Part shown: in pieces, positions 53,592 through 62,966 of the stretch
How positions within the stretch are numbered: the stretch's first letter is position 1
Layout: every line of letters begins with the position of its first letter
Source: Burkholderiales bacterium
GTDB lineage: Bacteria > Pseudomonadota > Gammaproteobacteria > Burkholderiales > Burkholderiaceae_F
Length of the DNA stretch: 64,000 bases
NCBI GenBank assembly: GCA_016716275.1
Contig: JADJWR010000003.1
Location: forward strand, 992,001-1,056,000
Direction of reading: 5' to 3'
Program-made: the position numbers and the translations under genes
Notes under the pieces: model-generated
The model's input: only the letters and a program-made list of their open reading frames with translations
What the model was told of the DNA's origin: nothing
The model's database searches: none

Positions 53592-55994
53592 TCAGGAGCG
53601 ACCGCGGCGCCGCGCACCCGCGGCCGGCTCGCCGCCGACACCCTGCTTGCCGCCGCGCGCCTTCTCGCGCTTGTCGATGTCACGGCCGTGGCGCGCCTGC
53701 GCTGCGTCAAGTCGCTCGCGCCTGCGCTCGACGCTCTCCCCCTTTCGGCGCGGCAGCTTGTCACCCGCCGGCTCGGCGCCGAGAACCGACTTGCGATCGA
53801 CGCCGCGCACCAGCCGGAACTCGATCCGCCGCGCCTCCAGGTCGACCCTCGCCACCTGCACCGAGACGCGGTCGGCGAGCCGGTAGCGCAGCCCGGTGCG
53901 CTCGCCGCGAAGCTCGTGCATCGGCTCGTTGAACTGGAAGTACTCGCTGCCCAGCTCGGACACGTGCACCAGCCCTTCGACGAACAGGTCGTCGAGGACC
54001 ACGAAGATGCCGAACGGGACGACTGCGCTGATCGTGCCGCCGTAGGTCTCGCCGACCCGCTCGCGCATGTAGTAGCTCTTCAGCCAGGCCTCGACGTCGC
54101 GCGAGGCGTCGTCGGCCCGCCGCTCGTTGGCCGAGCACAGCAGGCCGAGCTTCTCCCACAGCGGCACCGCGGCGCGCCCCGTCGTCGTGCGGCCGGCGTG
54201 CCGCCGCGCCGCGCGCGGCACCTCCTGCACGTCCATCGCCGCCAGCAGCTGCGGCTCGAACACCTTCTTGTTCAGCACCGCCTTGATCGCCCGATGAACC
54301 AGCAGGTCGGGATAGCGCCGGATCGGCGAGGTGAAGTGCGCGTACGCCTCGTAGGCAAGCCCGAAGTGGCCGACGTTGTGCGGGCTGTAGACCGCCTGCT
54401 GCATCGTGCGCAGCAGGACCGTCTGCAGCAGCTGCGTGTCGGGGCGGTTGCGGATGCGCTCGAGCAGCTCGGCGAAGTCCTTCGGCTGCGGCCGATCGCC
54501 GCCACCGAGACTCAGGCCGAGCGCCTTGAGCAGCGTGCGCAGGTTCTCCAGCCGCTCCGGTGTCGGCCCCTCGTGAATCCGGTAGAGCGCCGGGTGCTTG
54601 TGCCGCGCCAGCAGATCGGCCGCGCAGACGTTGGCGGCGAGCATCATCTCCTCGATCAGCCGATGCGCGTCGTTGCGCGTGCGCGGCAGGATCTTCTCGA
54701 TCCGCCCCTGCGCGTCGCAGACGATGTAGGTCTCGGTGGTGTCCATCTCCAGCGCGCCGCGGGCGCCGCGCGCCTTGGCCAGCAGGCGATACAGGTCGTG
54801 CAGGTCGGCCAGCTGCGGCATCACCGCCGCCAGCCGCTGCACGGCGCGGCTTTCCGGCACCGACAACGCCTCCCACACCTCGCTGTAGGTGAGCCGCGCG
54901 TGCGAATGCATCACCGCCGGATAGAACTGGTAGGCGGTGATCGCGCCGCGCGCCGAGATCACCAGGTCGGCCACCATCACCAGGCGGTCGACCTTCGGAT
55001 TGAGCGAACAGATGCCGTTGGAGAGTTTCTCCGGCAGCATCGGGATCACCCGCCGCGGGAAGTAGACCGAGGTCGATCGGTTCTGCGCCTCCGCATCGAG
55101 CGCGCTGCCCGCCGGCACGTAGTGGCTGACGTCGGCGATCGCCACGATCAGCCGCCAGCGCGTGCGCCGGGCGTTGATCGGCTCGCAGTAGACCGCATCG
55201 TCGAAGTCGCGCGCGTCCTCGCCGTCGATCGTCACCAGCGGCACGTCGCGCAGGTCGACCCGGCCGCGCAGCTCGCGCGGCTCAACCTGGCTCGGCAGCT
55301 CCTCGGCGGCCGCCAGCGCGGCCGGCGGAAACTCGTGCGGCACGGCGAACTTTCGCACCGCGATCTCGATCTCCATGCCCGGATCGTCGATGGCGCCGAG
55401 CACCTCGACCACCCGCCCGACCGGCTGCACATGGCGCTGCGGCTGCTGGACGATCTCGACCACCACCACCTGGCCGTGCTCGGCGCCGGCCGTGGCGCCG
55501 GGCGGCAGCAGGATGTCGTGGCTGATCCGCTGATCCTCGGGCACCACGATGGTCACGCCGCGCTCGTTGAGCAGCCGGCCGACCAGGCGGTTGGTCCGGT
55601 GCTCGATCACCTCGACGACCTCGCCGAGCGGCCGGCCGCGGCGATCCTGTCCTGCCGGCCGCGCCAGCACGCGGTCGCCGTGCAGCACCCGGCTCATCTC
55701 GTGTTCGGGCAGGACGAGATCGGCACCGCCGTCGTCGCGGATCAGGAAGCCGTAGCCGTCACGGTGTCCCTGCACCCTGCCCGAGAGCAGGTTGGCGCGC
55801 GCCGCCACCAGCAGCAGACCGGCGCGGTTGCGCACGACCCGCCCGGCGTGCTCGAGGCCGGCCAGCGCCGCCTCGAACTCCGCGCGGTGGTCACCGACCT
55901 CGAGCAGGTCCGACAGTTCGGCAGGCGTCATCGGCCCGCGCGCGTGGCTCAACGCCGCCAGTATGTTTTCGGGGTCCGCGCCGTTGTTCTTCAA
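53592..55994 (-). CDS. rnr: ribonuclease R
   Basis: Processive 3'-5' exoribonuclease able to degrade structured RNA. Domains run: N-terminal helix-turn-helix (ENILAALSHARGPMTPAEL), two cold-shock domains (about residues 60-200), the RNB catalytic domain with DGEDARDFDDAVYCE, then S1 (about 620-700) and a basic Lys/Arg-rich tail. I place the start at a TTG preceded by GGAAAG, giving 800 aa; another TTG 24 codons upstream is possible but adds cysteine-rich residues without homology. The upstream region is shared with a divergent tRNA-Leu promoter. Confidence 0.94.
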   Translation of the reverse strand: MKNNGADPENILAALSHARGPMTPAELSDLLEVGDHRAEFEAALAGLEHAGRVVRNRAGLLLVAARANLLSGRVQGHRDGYGFLIRDDGGADLVLPEHEMSRVLHGDRVLARPAGQDRRGRPLGEVVEVIEHRTNRLVGRLLNERGVTIVVPEDQRISHDILLPPGATAGAEHGQVVVVEIVQQPQRHVQPVGRVVEVLGAIDDPGMEIEIAVRKFAVPHEFPPAALAAAEELPSQVEPRELRGRVDLRDVPLVTIDGEDARDFDDAVYCEPINARRTRWRLIVAIADVSHYVPAGSALDAEAQNRSTSVYFPRRVIPMLPEKLSNGICSLNPKVDRLVMVADLVISARGAITAYQFYPAVMHSHARLTYSEVWEALSVPESRAVQRLAAVMPQLADLHDLYRLLAKARGARGALEMDTTETYIVCDAQGRIEKILPRTRNDAHRLIEEMMLAANVCAADLLARHKHPALYRIHEGPTPERLENLRTLLKALGLSLGGGDRPQPKDFAELLERIRNRPDTQLLQTVLLRTMQQAVYSPHNVGHFGLAYEAYAHFTSPIRRYPDLLVHRAIKAVLNKKVFEPQLLAAMDVQEVPRAARRHAGRTTTGRAAVPLWEKLGLLCSANERRADDASRDVEAWLKSYYMRERVGETYGGTISAVVPFGIFVVLDDLFVEGLVHVSELGSEYFQFNEPMHELRGERTGLRYRLADRVSVQVARVDLEARRIEFRLVRGVDRKSVLGAEPAGDKLPRRKGESVERRRERLDAAQARHGRDIDKREKARGGKQGVGGEPAAGARRRGRS

Positions 55995-56045
55995 GCAGCT
56001 CTTTCCAGAAAGGCCGTCGCAGCCGTCGCGACGCAGCCGGTCAAT

Positions 56046-56073
56046 TTGACATGCAAGGTCTCGCAATTACAAT
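56046..56073 (+). promoter_or_regulatory. strong sigma-70 promoter of tRNA-Leu
   Basis: A perfect TTGACA (56046-56051) is followed after 16 nt by TACAAT (56068-56073), with the tRNA 5' end 15 nt later. This is the best consensus promoter in the window, as expected for a stable RNA gene. On the opposite strand the same bases are the 5' region of rnr. Confidence 0.85.
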
Positions 56074-56088
56074 CCGCGCCTTGCCAGT

Positions 56089-56173
<85 letters not shown>

Positions 56174-56181
56174 AGATCGAG

Positions 56182-56210
56182 ACGGCCTGCGCGAGCAGGC
56201 CGTTTGCATT
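56182..56210 (+). terminator. terminator downstream of tRNA-Leu
   Basis: A 9-bp perfect stem (arms ACGGCCTGC and GCAGGCCGT) with a GCGA tetraloop begins 9 nt after the tRNA CCA and is followed by TTGCATT. Lying between convergent units, it may also stop transcription from the minus-strand phosphoribosyltransferase gene, whose stop codon adjoins it. Confidence 0.7.
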
Positions 56211-56771
56211 CTAGGCCCGCCCCTGCGCCGCGGCCGTCGGCGCTGCCGCGTCGCCCTGGCTGCGCAGCCGCGCCGCCAGCTGGTGCGGCCGCAGCGTGTC
56301 GTACTCCTCGAACGGCTGGTGTATCCAGGGGCTGTCGGCGAGATGCTGGACGAAGTAGTCGGGCCGGACGGTCGAGGCGGCCTTGTACCAGAGCACTGCG
56401 GTGCGCACTTCGCGCAGCGCCGGGAAGCGACCGCGCAGGTGATCGACCACCCGCGCCAGCGTCACCCCCGAATCGACCAGATCGTCGACCAGCAGCAGGT
56501 TGCCGTGCAGCGCGCCGCCGGTGCTGGTGATGAACTCGGCGATGTCCAGCGACCCTTGCTGCGTTCCCGCCGCCTCGCGGTACGAACTGGCGGCAAGAAT
56601 CGCCAGCGGCACATCGTAAAGGCGCGAGAACACGTCGCCGATGCGCAGACCGCCGCGGGCCAGGCACAGCAGCGAGTCGAAGCGGAAGCCGCTGTCGTGA
56701 ACCTGCAGCGCCAGCTGCTCGATCATCCGGTGGTACTGCTCCCAGTCGACGTAAAGATGCTTGATCGACAC
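56211..56771 (-). CDS. purine-type phosphoribosyltransferase
   Basis: A 186-aa PRTase with the PRPP-binding signature LLLVDDLVDSGVTL (near residue 93) and a hood region typical of xanthine/hypoxanthine-guanine enzymes (LYVDWEQYHRMIEQLA at the N terminus). It lies 17 nt after purA, so a role in purine salvage is likely. The exact base (hypoxanthine, xanthine or guanine) cannot be read from the sequence. The C-terminal 15 residues are Ala-rich and probably disordered. Confidence 0.87.
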   Translation of the reverse strand: MSIKHLYVDWEQYHRMIEQLALQVHDSGFRFDSLLCLARGGLRIGDVFSRLYDVPLAILAASSYREAAGTQQGSLDIAEFITSTGGALHGNLLLVDDLVDSGVTLARVVDHLRGRFPALREVRTAVLWYKAASTVRPDYFVQHLADSPWIHQPFEEYDTLRPHQLAARLRSQGDAAAPTAAAQGRA

Positions 56772-56788
56772 GCGAGACGCCCCGGCGA

Positions 56789-58084
56789 TCAGTCGTTGAA
56801 CGGATGGCGCATCAGGATCGTCTGCTCGCGATCCGGCCCGGTCGAGACCATGGCAATGGTGACTCCCGTCACTTCGCTCAGGCGGGACAGGTAGCGGCGC
56901 GCCGCCTCCGGCAGCTGCCTCCAGTCACGCACGCCGAAGGTCGACTGCCGCCAGCCGGGGAAGTCCTCGTACACCGGCTCGCAGGCAGCCACCGCGTCGG
57001 CGCCGTAGGGCAGGATGTCGGTCAGCGTGCCGCCGTGGCGGTAACCGGTGCACAGCCGCACCGTCTGCAGCTCGTCGAGCACGTCGAGCTTGGTGATGCA
57101 CAGGCCGGTGACGCCGTTGATCTGCACCGAACGGCGCAGCGCCGCCGCATCGAACCAGCCGCACCGCCGCGGTCGGCCGGTGACCGAGCCGAATTCGCTG
57201 CCGCGCCGGCGAAGTTCGTCGCCCGCCGCATCCGTCAGCTCGGTGGGAAACGGCCCCGAGCCGACGCGCGTCGCGTAGGCCTTGGTGATCCCGAGCACGT
57301 AGTGCAGCTGCTGCGGCGCGACGCCGGCGCCCGCCGCCGCCGCCCCCGCCACCGTGTTGCTCGACGTGACAAAGGGGTAAGTCCCGTGATCGACGTCGAG
57401 CAGCGCGCCCTGCGCGCCCTCGAAGAGAAGCCGGTGGCCCTGCTGCATGGCCTGGTTCAGCTGGTAGGACACGTCGCCGATCATCGGCTTGAGCCGCGGC
57501 GCCAGCGCCAGCGTGTCGTCGATCACCGCCTGCGGCTCGACCGCGTCGGTGCCGAGGTACCTGGTCAGCACGAAGTTGTGCAGGTCGAGCGCCTCGCGCA
57601 CGCGCTCGGCGAACTTCGCCTCGTCGAACAGGTCCTGCGCCCGCACCGCCCGCCGCGCCACCTTGTCCTCGTAGGCCGGACCGATGCCGCGGCCGGTGGT
57701 GCCGATCTTGTCTGCACCACGCCTCGCCTCGCGCGCCCTGTCGAGGGCCACGTGGTAGTCGAGGATCAGCGGGCAGTTGCCGCTGATGCGCAGCCGCGGC
57801 GGCACGTTCACACCGGCGGCCTGCAGCTCGTCGATCTCCGCCAGCAGCGCCGACGGCGACAGCACGACGCCGTTGCCGATGTAGCAGGCGACCTCCGGCC
57901 GCAGGATGCCCGACGGGATCAGGCGCAGGATCGTCTTGTGCCCGTCGATGACCAGCGTGTGACCGGCGTTGTGGCCGCCCTGGAAGCGGACGACGCCCTG
58001 CGCCTGCTCGGTCAGCCAGTCGACGATCTTGCCCTTGCCTTCGTCGCCCCACTGGGTCCCGACCACCACCACGTTTCTTGCCAT
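56789..58084 (-). CDS. purA: adenylosuccinate synthetase
   Basis: GTP-dependent joining of IMP and aspartate, the first committed step to AMP. The 431-aa protein opens ARNVVVVGTQWGDEGKGK, containing the P-loop and catalytic Asp; GGHNAGHTLV, the TTGRGIGPAYEDK segment and CGWFDAAALR are further active-site blocks. I chose the ATG giving this N terminus; the frame is open further upstream. It follows hisZ by 65 nt, the usual hflC-hisZ-purA order in betaproteobacteria. Confidence 0.97.
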   Translation of the reverse strand: MARNVVVVGTQWGDEGKGKIVDWLTEQAQGVVRFQGGHNAGHTLVIDGHKTILRLIPSGILRPEVACYIGNGVVLSPSALLAEIDELQAAGVNVPPRLRISGNCPLILDYHVALDRAREARRGADKIGTTGRGIGPAYEDKVARRAVRAQDLFDEAKFAERVREALDLHNFVLTRYLGTDAVEPQAVIDDTLALAPRLKPMIGDVSYQLNQAMQQGHRLLFEGAQGALLDVDHGTYPFVTSSNTVAGAAAAGAGVAPQQLHYVLGITKAYATRVGSGPFPTELTDAAGDELRRRGSEFGSVTGRPRRCGWFDAAALRRSVQINGVTGLCITKLDVLDELQTVRLCTGYRHGGTLTDILPYGADAVAACEPVYEDFPGWRQSTFGVRDWRQLPEAARRYLSRLSEVTGVTIAMVSTGPDREQTILMRHPFND

Positions 58085-58149
58085 CTCTCGCCCCGATTCC
58101 GTCTCGACGTGCCGCTCGCCAACCGGCGGCCTCCGCGGCGTTGCGCCAG

Positions 58150-59322
58150 TCAGCGCTTCGCGTCCACTGAATGCTGCCTGTCGACCACCTGCCAGACGCC
58201 GTCGACGCGGCGGATTTCGCGGTCGCACTCCATTCCGTCGATCCGATCGTCGTCGCCGAGGCGCTGAATGACGATCTCGCCAGCCGCGCGCAGCCGCTCG
58301 ACCAGCGCCGCGACCGTGCCGTCGGCGCCGGCCGGCGCCAGTATCGCCCGCGCCGTCGTACCCTGGTGCAGCCGCGCCAGCTCGCGCAGATCGATCGAAA
58401 AGCCGGTCGCCGGCCGCGCCCTGCCGAACGCGCGGCCGATGTCGTCATAGCGGCCGCCGCGAGCCAGCGCGGCCGGCCAGCCGGCCGCATAGGCGGCAAA
58501 GGTCGCCCCGGTGTGGTAGCGAAACCCATGCAGGTCGGCCAGGTCGATGCTGATCGCCGCGTCGAGGCGTCCGAGGACCTCGGTCAGCCGGTCGAGTTCG
58601 TCGAGCGCCGCCAGAACCTGTGGCATGGCCGGCAGTTCGGCACGCGCCGCCGCCAGCACCTGCCGGTCGCCGTGCAACCGCATCAGCGCGCGCAGCGCCG
58701 TGCGCGCCGGCGCGGCCAGCGCTTCGGTCAACGGGCCCAGCGCCGCCGCGTCCTTGGTGCTGAGCGCCGCGACGATCTCCTCGGACATCTGGCGGGCCGC
58801 CGGGTCGAGCTCGAGCAATGCCCGCAGGATGCGGGTGTGGCCGAGATCGAAGCGAAGTTCGGCGATCCGGGCCAGGCCCAGCGAGCGGACCGCCAGTTCG
58901 AGCACCTCGGCGTCGGCCAGTACCGAGGCGTGGCCGAACAGCTCGGCGCCGACGTAGAACGGCTCGCGGGTGGCCAGCGGGTGCAGTGGTCGCGCGTGCA
59001 GGACGCTGGCCGCATAACAGAGCCTGACCACGCCGGCGCGATTCAGGATGTGCGCGTCGATCCGCGCCACCTGCGGCGTGGTGTCGGCGCGCAGCCCGAG
59101 CAGCCGGCCGGAGACCTGATCGACCAGCTTCAGCGTGCGCAGGTCGAGATCGGCGCCGACGCCGGTCAGCAGTGAATCCGTGTACTCGAGCAGCGGCGGC
59201 ACGACCAGCTCGTAGCCATAGCCGCGATAAAGGTCCAGCGCCGAGCGACGCAGCCGCTCGAGGAACTGTGCCTCGCTCGGCAGGACGTCGGATATGCCCT
59301 CGGGAAGTAGCCAGCGCGCCAT
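58150..59322 (-). CDS. hisZ: ATP phosphoribosyltransferase regulatory subunit HisZ
   Basis: Class II aminoacyl-tRNA-synthetase-like regulatory subunit that activates the short form of HisG in histidine synthesis. The 390-aa protein has the HisRS-like catalytic fold (LLPEGISDVLPSEAQ, motif 2 as GLRADTTPQVARI, and ARGGRYDDIGRAFGR near residue 285). It lacks the anticodon-binding domain of true HisRS. Its location between hflC/DUF2065 and purA is typical of betaproteobacteria; hisG itself is not in the window. Confidence 0.95.
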   Translation of the reverse strand: MARWLLPEGISDVLPSEAQFLERLRRSALDLYRGYGYELVVPPLLEYTDSLLTGVGADLDLRTLKLVDQVSGRLLGLRADTTPQVARIDAHILNRAGVVRLCYAASVLHARPLHPLATREPFYVGAELFGHASVLADAEVLELAVRSLGLARIAELRFDLGHTRILRALLELDPAARQMSEEIVAALSTKDAAALGPLTEALAAPARTALRALMRLHGDRQVLAAARAELPAMPQVLAALDELDRLTEVLGRLDAAISIDLADLHGFRYHTGATFAAYAAGWPAALARGGRYDDIGRAFGRARPATGFSIDLRELARLHQGTTARAILAPAGADGTVAALVERLRAAGEIVIQRLGDDDRIDGMECDREIRRVDGVWQVVDRQHSVDAKR

Positions 59323-59400
59323 GCAGTTTGTCTTGATCAGCGGGCCGCCGCCCGCGCCGCGGCTGCCCCGCCGCGCACGGTCGCCATTTTGCTTGTCAAC

Positions 59401-59586
59401 TCAGGCGAACAGCGCGATCAAGGTCAAGCCGACGGCGACCGACGCCAGCCCGAAGAAGCGTATCTGACCGTCCTTCAGCTCGCTCACGCGCCGGAACATC
59501 TCCCGCCAGGAGGCGGGGGCGACGAGCGGCAGCAGCCCCTCCAGAACGAGCATCAGCGCGAAGGCCAGGCCGAGCGTGGTCCACAT
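59401..59586 (-). CDS. DUF2065 small membrane protein (YjeT type)
   Basis: A 61-aa protein with two hydrophobic segments (about residues 4-24 and 44-60) joined by a short basic loop (SWREMFRRVSELKDGQIRFF). Small proteins of this type follow hflC in many proteobacteria; the function is unknown. Its ATG shares one base with the hflC stop (TGATG), so translation is coupled. The 78 nt between it and hisZ contain no gene. Confidence 0.85.
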   Translation of the reverse strand: MWTTLGLAFALMLVLEGLLPLVAPASWREMFRRVSELKDGQIRFFGLASVAVGLTLIALFA

Positions 59587-60470
59587 CAGCGCGCCGGCGC
59601 GCGGCCGGGGCTGGAATCCTTCCAGAACCTCAGGAACTCGGAAGTCGGCTCGATCACCAGGACGTCGCTGCGGTTGCGGAAACTCGCGCGGTAGGCCTCG
59701 AGGCTGCGGTACAGGGAGAAGAACTCGGGATACTGGCCGAAGGCCTGCGCGTAGATCGCCGAAGCGCGCGCGTCGCCCTCACCCTTGACCTTCTCGGCGT
59801 CCCGATAGGCCTCCGCCAGCAGCACTTCGCGCTGGCGGTCGGCATCGGCGCGGATCTTCTCGCCCTCGGCGCCACCGATCGAGCGCTGCTCGGTAGCCAC
59901 CCGCTTGCGCTCGGACTGCATGCGGCGGAAGACGTCCTCGTTGATCTCCGGCACGAACTCGACCCGCTTCAGCCGCACGTCGACGATCTCGACGCCCACG
60001 TCGCGGACCCGCTCCTGCACGCTCTCCTTGATCTCCTCCATCGCCCGCTCGCGCTCGCGCGAGGAGATCTCGTTGACCGTGCGCCGGTTCACCGCCCGGT
60101 TAAGCGCGTCGCGCACCAGCGAATTGATCCGTTCCTCGGCCGCCCGCTCGAGTCCCTGGAAGCTGACGAAGTACCGTCGCGGGTCGGCGATGCGCCACTT
60201 GACGAACGAGTCGACCAGCAGGTTCTTCTTCTCCGACGTCTGCACCCGGTCGGCCTGCGGCGTGTCGATGGTCAGGATGCGCCGGTCGAGGTAGACGACG
60301 TTCTGGATCAGCGGAATCTTGAACTTCAGCCCCGGCTCCGAGTGCACCTCGGTGATCTGGCCGAGCTGGAACAGGATCGCGTGCTGCCGCTGGTCGACCA
60401 CGAAGGTGCTGGCGCGGAAGATCACCGCAGCGACGATCAGCGCGACGACGGTGGCGATGGCCTTGTTCAT
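59586..60470 (-). CDS. hflC: FtsH modulator HflC
   Basis: SPFH/prohibitin-family subunit of the HflKC complex that encloses the FtsH protease at the inner membrane. The 294-aa protein has an N-terminal membrane helix (about residues 3-23), then the band-7 domain (VDQRQHAILFQLGQITEV, RRILTIDTPQADRVQT) and a long helix ending in the GDARASAIYAQAF segment. It follows hflK by 6 nt. Confidence 0.96.
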   Translation of the reverse strand: MNKAIATVVALIVAAVIFRASTFVVDQRQHAILFQLGQITEVHSEPGLKFKIPLIQNVVYLDRRILTIDTPQADRVQTSEKKNLLVDSFVKWRIADPRRYFVSFQGLERAAEERINSLVRDALNRAVNRRTVNEISSRERERAMEEIKESVQERVRDVGVEIVDVRLKRVEFVPEINEDVFRRMQSERKRVATEQRSIGGAEGEKIRADADRQREVLLAEAYRDAEKVKGEGDARASAIYAQAFGQYPEFFSLYRSLEAYRASFRNRSDVLVIEPTSEFLRFWKDSSPGRAPAR

Positions 60471-60476
60471 CGCCGC

Positions 60477-61748
60477 CTACCTCGCCTCACGGCTGCGCGC
60501 ACCGGCGCTTGGCCGCGTTTCGCCGGCCGCCGGCTCGGCCGGCAGCGCCGGCGCCGGCCGCACCACTGCCGGCGTCTCGCTGCCGGAGTACTGAAGCAGC
60601 TTGTCGAACGGCAGATACAGCAGCGGGTTGCTGTTTCGGCTTTCGATCATCACCTTGGTGGTGCTCGAGAAGATCTGCTGCATGGTCTCCAGGTAGAGGC
60701 GCTCGCGGGTGATCTGCGGTGCCTTGCTGTACTCGGCGGCGATCAGGCGAAAGCGGGCGGCGTCGCCCTGGGCCGTCTCGACGACCCGCGTGCGGTGTCC
60801 CTCGGCCTCCTGCCGCAGGCGCGCCGCCGTGCCGCCCGCCCGCGGGATGACGTCGTTGGCGTATGCCTGCCCTTCGTTGATCAGCCGCTCCCGGTCCTGG
60901 GTTGCCTTGACCGCGTCGTCGAAGGCGGCCTGCACCTGCTCCGGCGGCTGGGCATTCTGGATCGCCACCTGCAGCACCAGGATGCCGGTGCCGTAGCGGT
61001 CGAGGTTCTCCTGCATCCGCGTCCGCACGGCGTCGGCGATTTCCTGGCGCGACTCGTACAGCACCTGGTCCATCTGCTGCCGACCGACGACCTCGCGCAT
61101 CGCCGACTCGGCCACCTGCGACACCGACTCGGTCGGCCGGCGCGTGTTGAAGACGAAGTCGCGGGCGCCGTCGGCGCCTTCCCGGATCCGGTACTGCACG
61201 GTGAAGTGAAGGTCGACGATGTTCTCGTCGTCGGTCAGCATCAGCGACTCGCGCAGACGGTCGGCGCGGCCGCGCGCGCCGACCTCGACGGTCCGCACCG
61301 ACAGCACATCGACCGTCTCGTGCGCCTGCACCGGCCAGGGCAGCCGCCAGCGGAAGCCCGGCAGCGTCGTTTCGCTGTAGCGGCCGAAGGTCGTCACCAC
61401 CGCTACCTGCCCCTCCTGCACGATGTAGGCACCGCTGCCCAGCCAGATCAGGCCCGCCACCGCGAGCACCAGTGCCACGCCGATGCCGGCACCGCGCGCA
61501 TCCGGACGGAAGCCGCCGCCACCGCCACCCGACTGCCCGCCGCCCGAACCGCCGCCGCGGCGGCCGAACAGCCCGTTCAGGCGCCGGTTCAGGTCACGCC
61601 AGAGCTCGTCCAGGTCCGGCGCGCCGGTGCCGGTCGAAGGCTTGTTTCGACGGCCCTCGTCGCGATCGCCGTCGTCGCCATCCGAGCCGGAGCCGCGACC
61701 CCACTGCGGATCGTTCAATGCCAGGGAAATGCCCGAGAGCAAAGACAT
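60477..61748 (-). CDS. hflK: FtsH modulator HflK
   Basis: Partner of HflC, 423 aa from the ATG at 61748. A Gly/Asp-rich cytoplasmic N terminus (LNDPQWGRG, then a Gly-rich stretch around residues 60-80) precedes one membrane helix (about 88-108) and the band-7 domain (YIVQEGQVAVVTTFGRY). C-terminal residues are Pro/Ala-rich. A TTG nearer LNDPQWG is another plausible start, since many homologues begin there. It follows hflX by 15 nt. Confidence 0.94.
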   Translation of the reverse strand: MSLLSGISLALNDPQWGRGSGSDGDDGDRDEGRRNKPSTGTGAPDLDELWRDLNRRLNGLFGRRGGGSGGGQSGGGGGGFRPDARGAGIGVALVLAVAGLIWLGSGAYIVQEGQVAVVTTFGRYSETTLPGFRWRLPWPVQAHETVDVLSVRTVEVGARGRADRLRESLMLTDDENIVDLHFTVQYRIREGADGARDFVFNTRRPTESVSQVAESAMREVVGRQQMDQVLYESRQEIADAVRTRMQENLDRYGTGILVLQVAIQNAQPPEQVQAAFDDAVKATQDRERLINEGQAYANDVIPRAGGTAARLRQEAEGHRTRVVETAQGDAARFRLIAAEYSKAPQITRERLYLETMQQIFSSTTKVMIESRNSNPLLYLPFDKLLQYSGSETPAVVRPAPALPAEPAAGETRPSAGARSREAR

Positions 61749-61763
61749 GGAGACTGCCAAGCG

Positions 61764-62966
61764 CTACTTGTCGGCGCGAATCGCGGAAGGGGACGTCAGC
61801 ATCGAGGCACGCGCACAACGGTGCGGCTCCGCCAATACCGCCCGCGCGGCGTGCACGCGTTCGGCAATCGCTTCGCGCAGCAGTTCGATGCCGTCGCCGG
61901 TTGCTGCACTGAGAAAAACGGCGCGGATCGTACCACAGGGACTCCGCTCGGCGGCTGCGCCGCGCTCGAGCCGGTCCAACTTGTTGAACACGAGCAGCCG
62001 CGGCACTTCGGCGGCGCCGATCTCCGCCAGCACCCGGTCGACCTCCGCCATCTGCGCATCACGGGCCGGCGAGGCGGCATCGACGACGTGCAGCAGGAGG
62101 TCGGCCTCGATCGACTCCTCGAGTGTCGACTTGAACGCGTCGACGAGCTGGTGCGGCAGGCCGCGGATGAAACCCACCGTGTCCGACACCACGACCTCGA
62201 CGCCATCGGCGACGAAGCACCTCCTCGAGGTGGTGTCGAGGGTGGCGAAAAGCTGGTCCGCGGCGTAGCTTCCGGCACGCGTCAGCGCGTTGAACAGGGT
62301 CGACTTGCCGGCGTTGGTGTAGCCGACCAGCGACACGGAAAAGACCTCGCGCCGGGCGCGGGCGCGACGCTGGGTGCGGCGCTGCTTGCCGAGCGACTTC
62401 AGCCGCTCGCGCAGCCGCTTCACGCGCGCGACGATAAGGCGGCGGTCCAGCTCGATCTGCTTCTCGCCCGGACCGCCGGTCTTGCCGAGGCCGCCGCGCT
62501 GCCGTTCGAGGTGGGTCCAGCCGCGCACCAGGCGGGTGGCCAGGTGCTCGAGCTGGGCGACCTCGACCTGCAACTTGCCTTCGCTGCTCTTGGCCCGCTG
62601 GGCAAAGATCTCCAGGATCAGCAGCTCGCGGTCCAGCACCGGGACGTTCAGCGCCCGCTCGAGGTTGCGCTGCTGCGCCGGGCTGAGCGGCACGTCGAAC
62701 ACGGCGACCGTTGCGCCTCGCTCCTGCAGGACCGCCGCCAGCTCCTCGACCTTGCCGCTGCCGAGGTAGAAAGCCGCGTCCGGTCTCGCCCGCCGGGCGC
62801 TCGCTTCGCCGGCAATCTCGAAGCCGGCCGAGACGGCAAGCTGGCGGATCTCGTCGAGCGCGTCGGCCGCCTCGTGGCCGACCGGGCCACGGGAGACGAC
62901 AACGCTGACCAGATAGGCGCGCGGCCGGCGCTGTGCCCGCGCGGATTCGACCTGGAACGTGGTCAG
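61764..62966 (-). CDS. hflX: ribosome-associated GTPase HflX, probable CTG start
   Basis: GTPase that splits stalled or heat-damaged ribosomes. The N-terminal HflX domain is encoded as RAYLVSVVVSRG, ASARRARPDAAFYLGSG and KVEELAAVLQERG; then the GGLGKTGGPGEKQIELDRR linker, and the G domain with G1 VGYTNAGKST, G3 DTVGF and G4 NKLD. The whole N-terminal domain lies upstream of the first ATG/GTG/TTG (a GTG at 62702). No canonical start exists back into hfq; the best candidate is CTG at 62966, overlapping the hfq stop as CTGA, giving 400 aa. Confidence 0.85.
   Translation of the reverse strand: MTTFQVESARAQRRPRAYLVSVVVSRGPVGHEAADALDEIRQLAVSAGFEIAGEASARRARPDAAFYLGSGKVEELAAVLQERGATVAVFDVPLSPAQQRNLERALNVPVLDRELLILEIFAQRAKSSEGKLQVEVAQLEHLATRLVRGWTHLERQRGGLGKTGGPGEKQIELDRRLIVARVKRLRERLKSLGKQRRTQRRARARREVFSVSLVGYTNAGKSTLFNALTRAGSYAADQLFATLDTTSRRCFVADGVEVVVSDTVGFIRGLPHQLVDAFKSTLEESIEADLLLHVVDAASPARDAQMAEVDRVLAEIGAAEVPRLLVFNKLDRLERGAAAERSPCGTIRAVFLSAATGDGIELLREAIAERVHAARAVLAEPHRCARASMLTSPSAIRADK

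Noticed and set aside
59323..59400. Promoter for hisZ from a TTGACA on the minus strand near 59398
   Set aside because: No -10-like hexamer lies 16-18 nt downstream, and the box overlaps the DUF2065 end.
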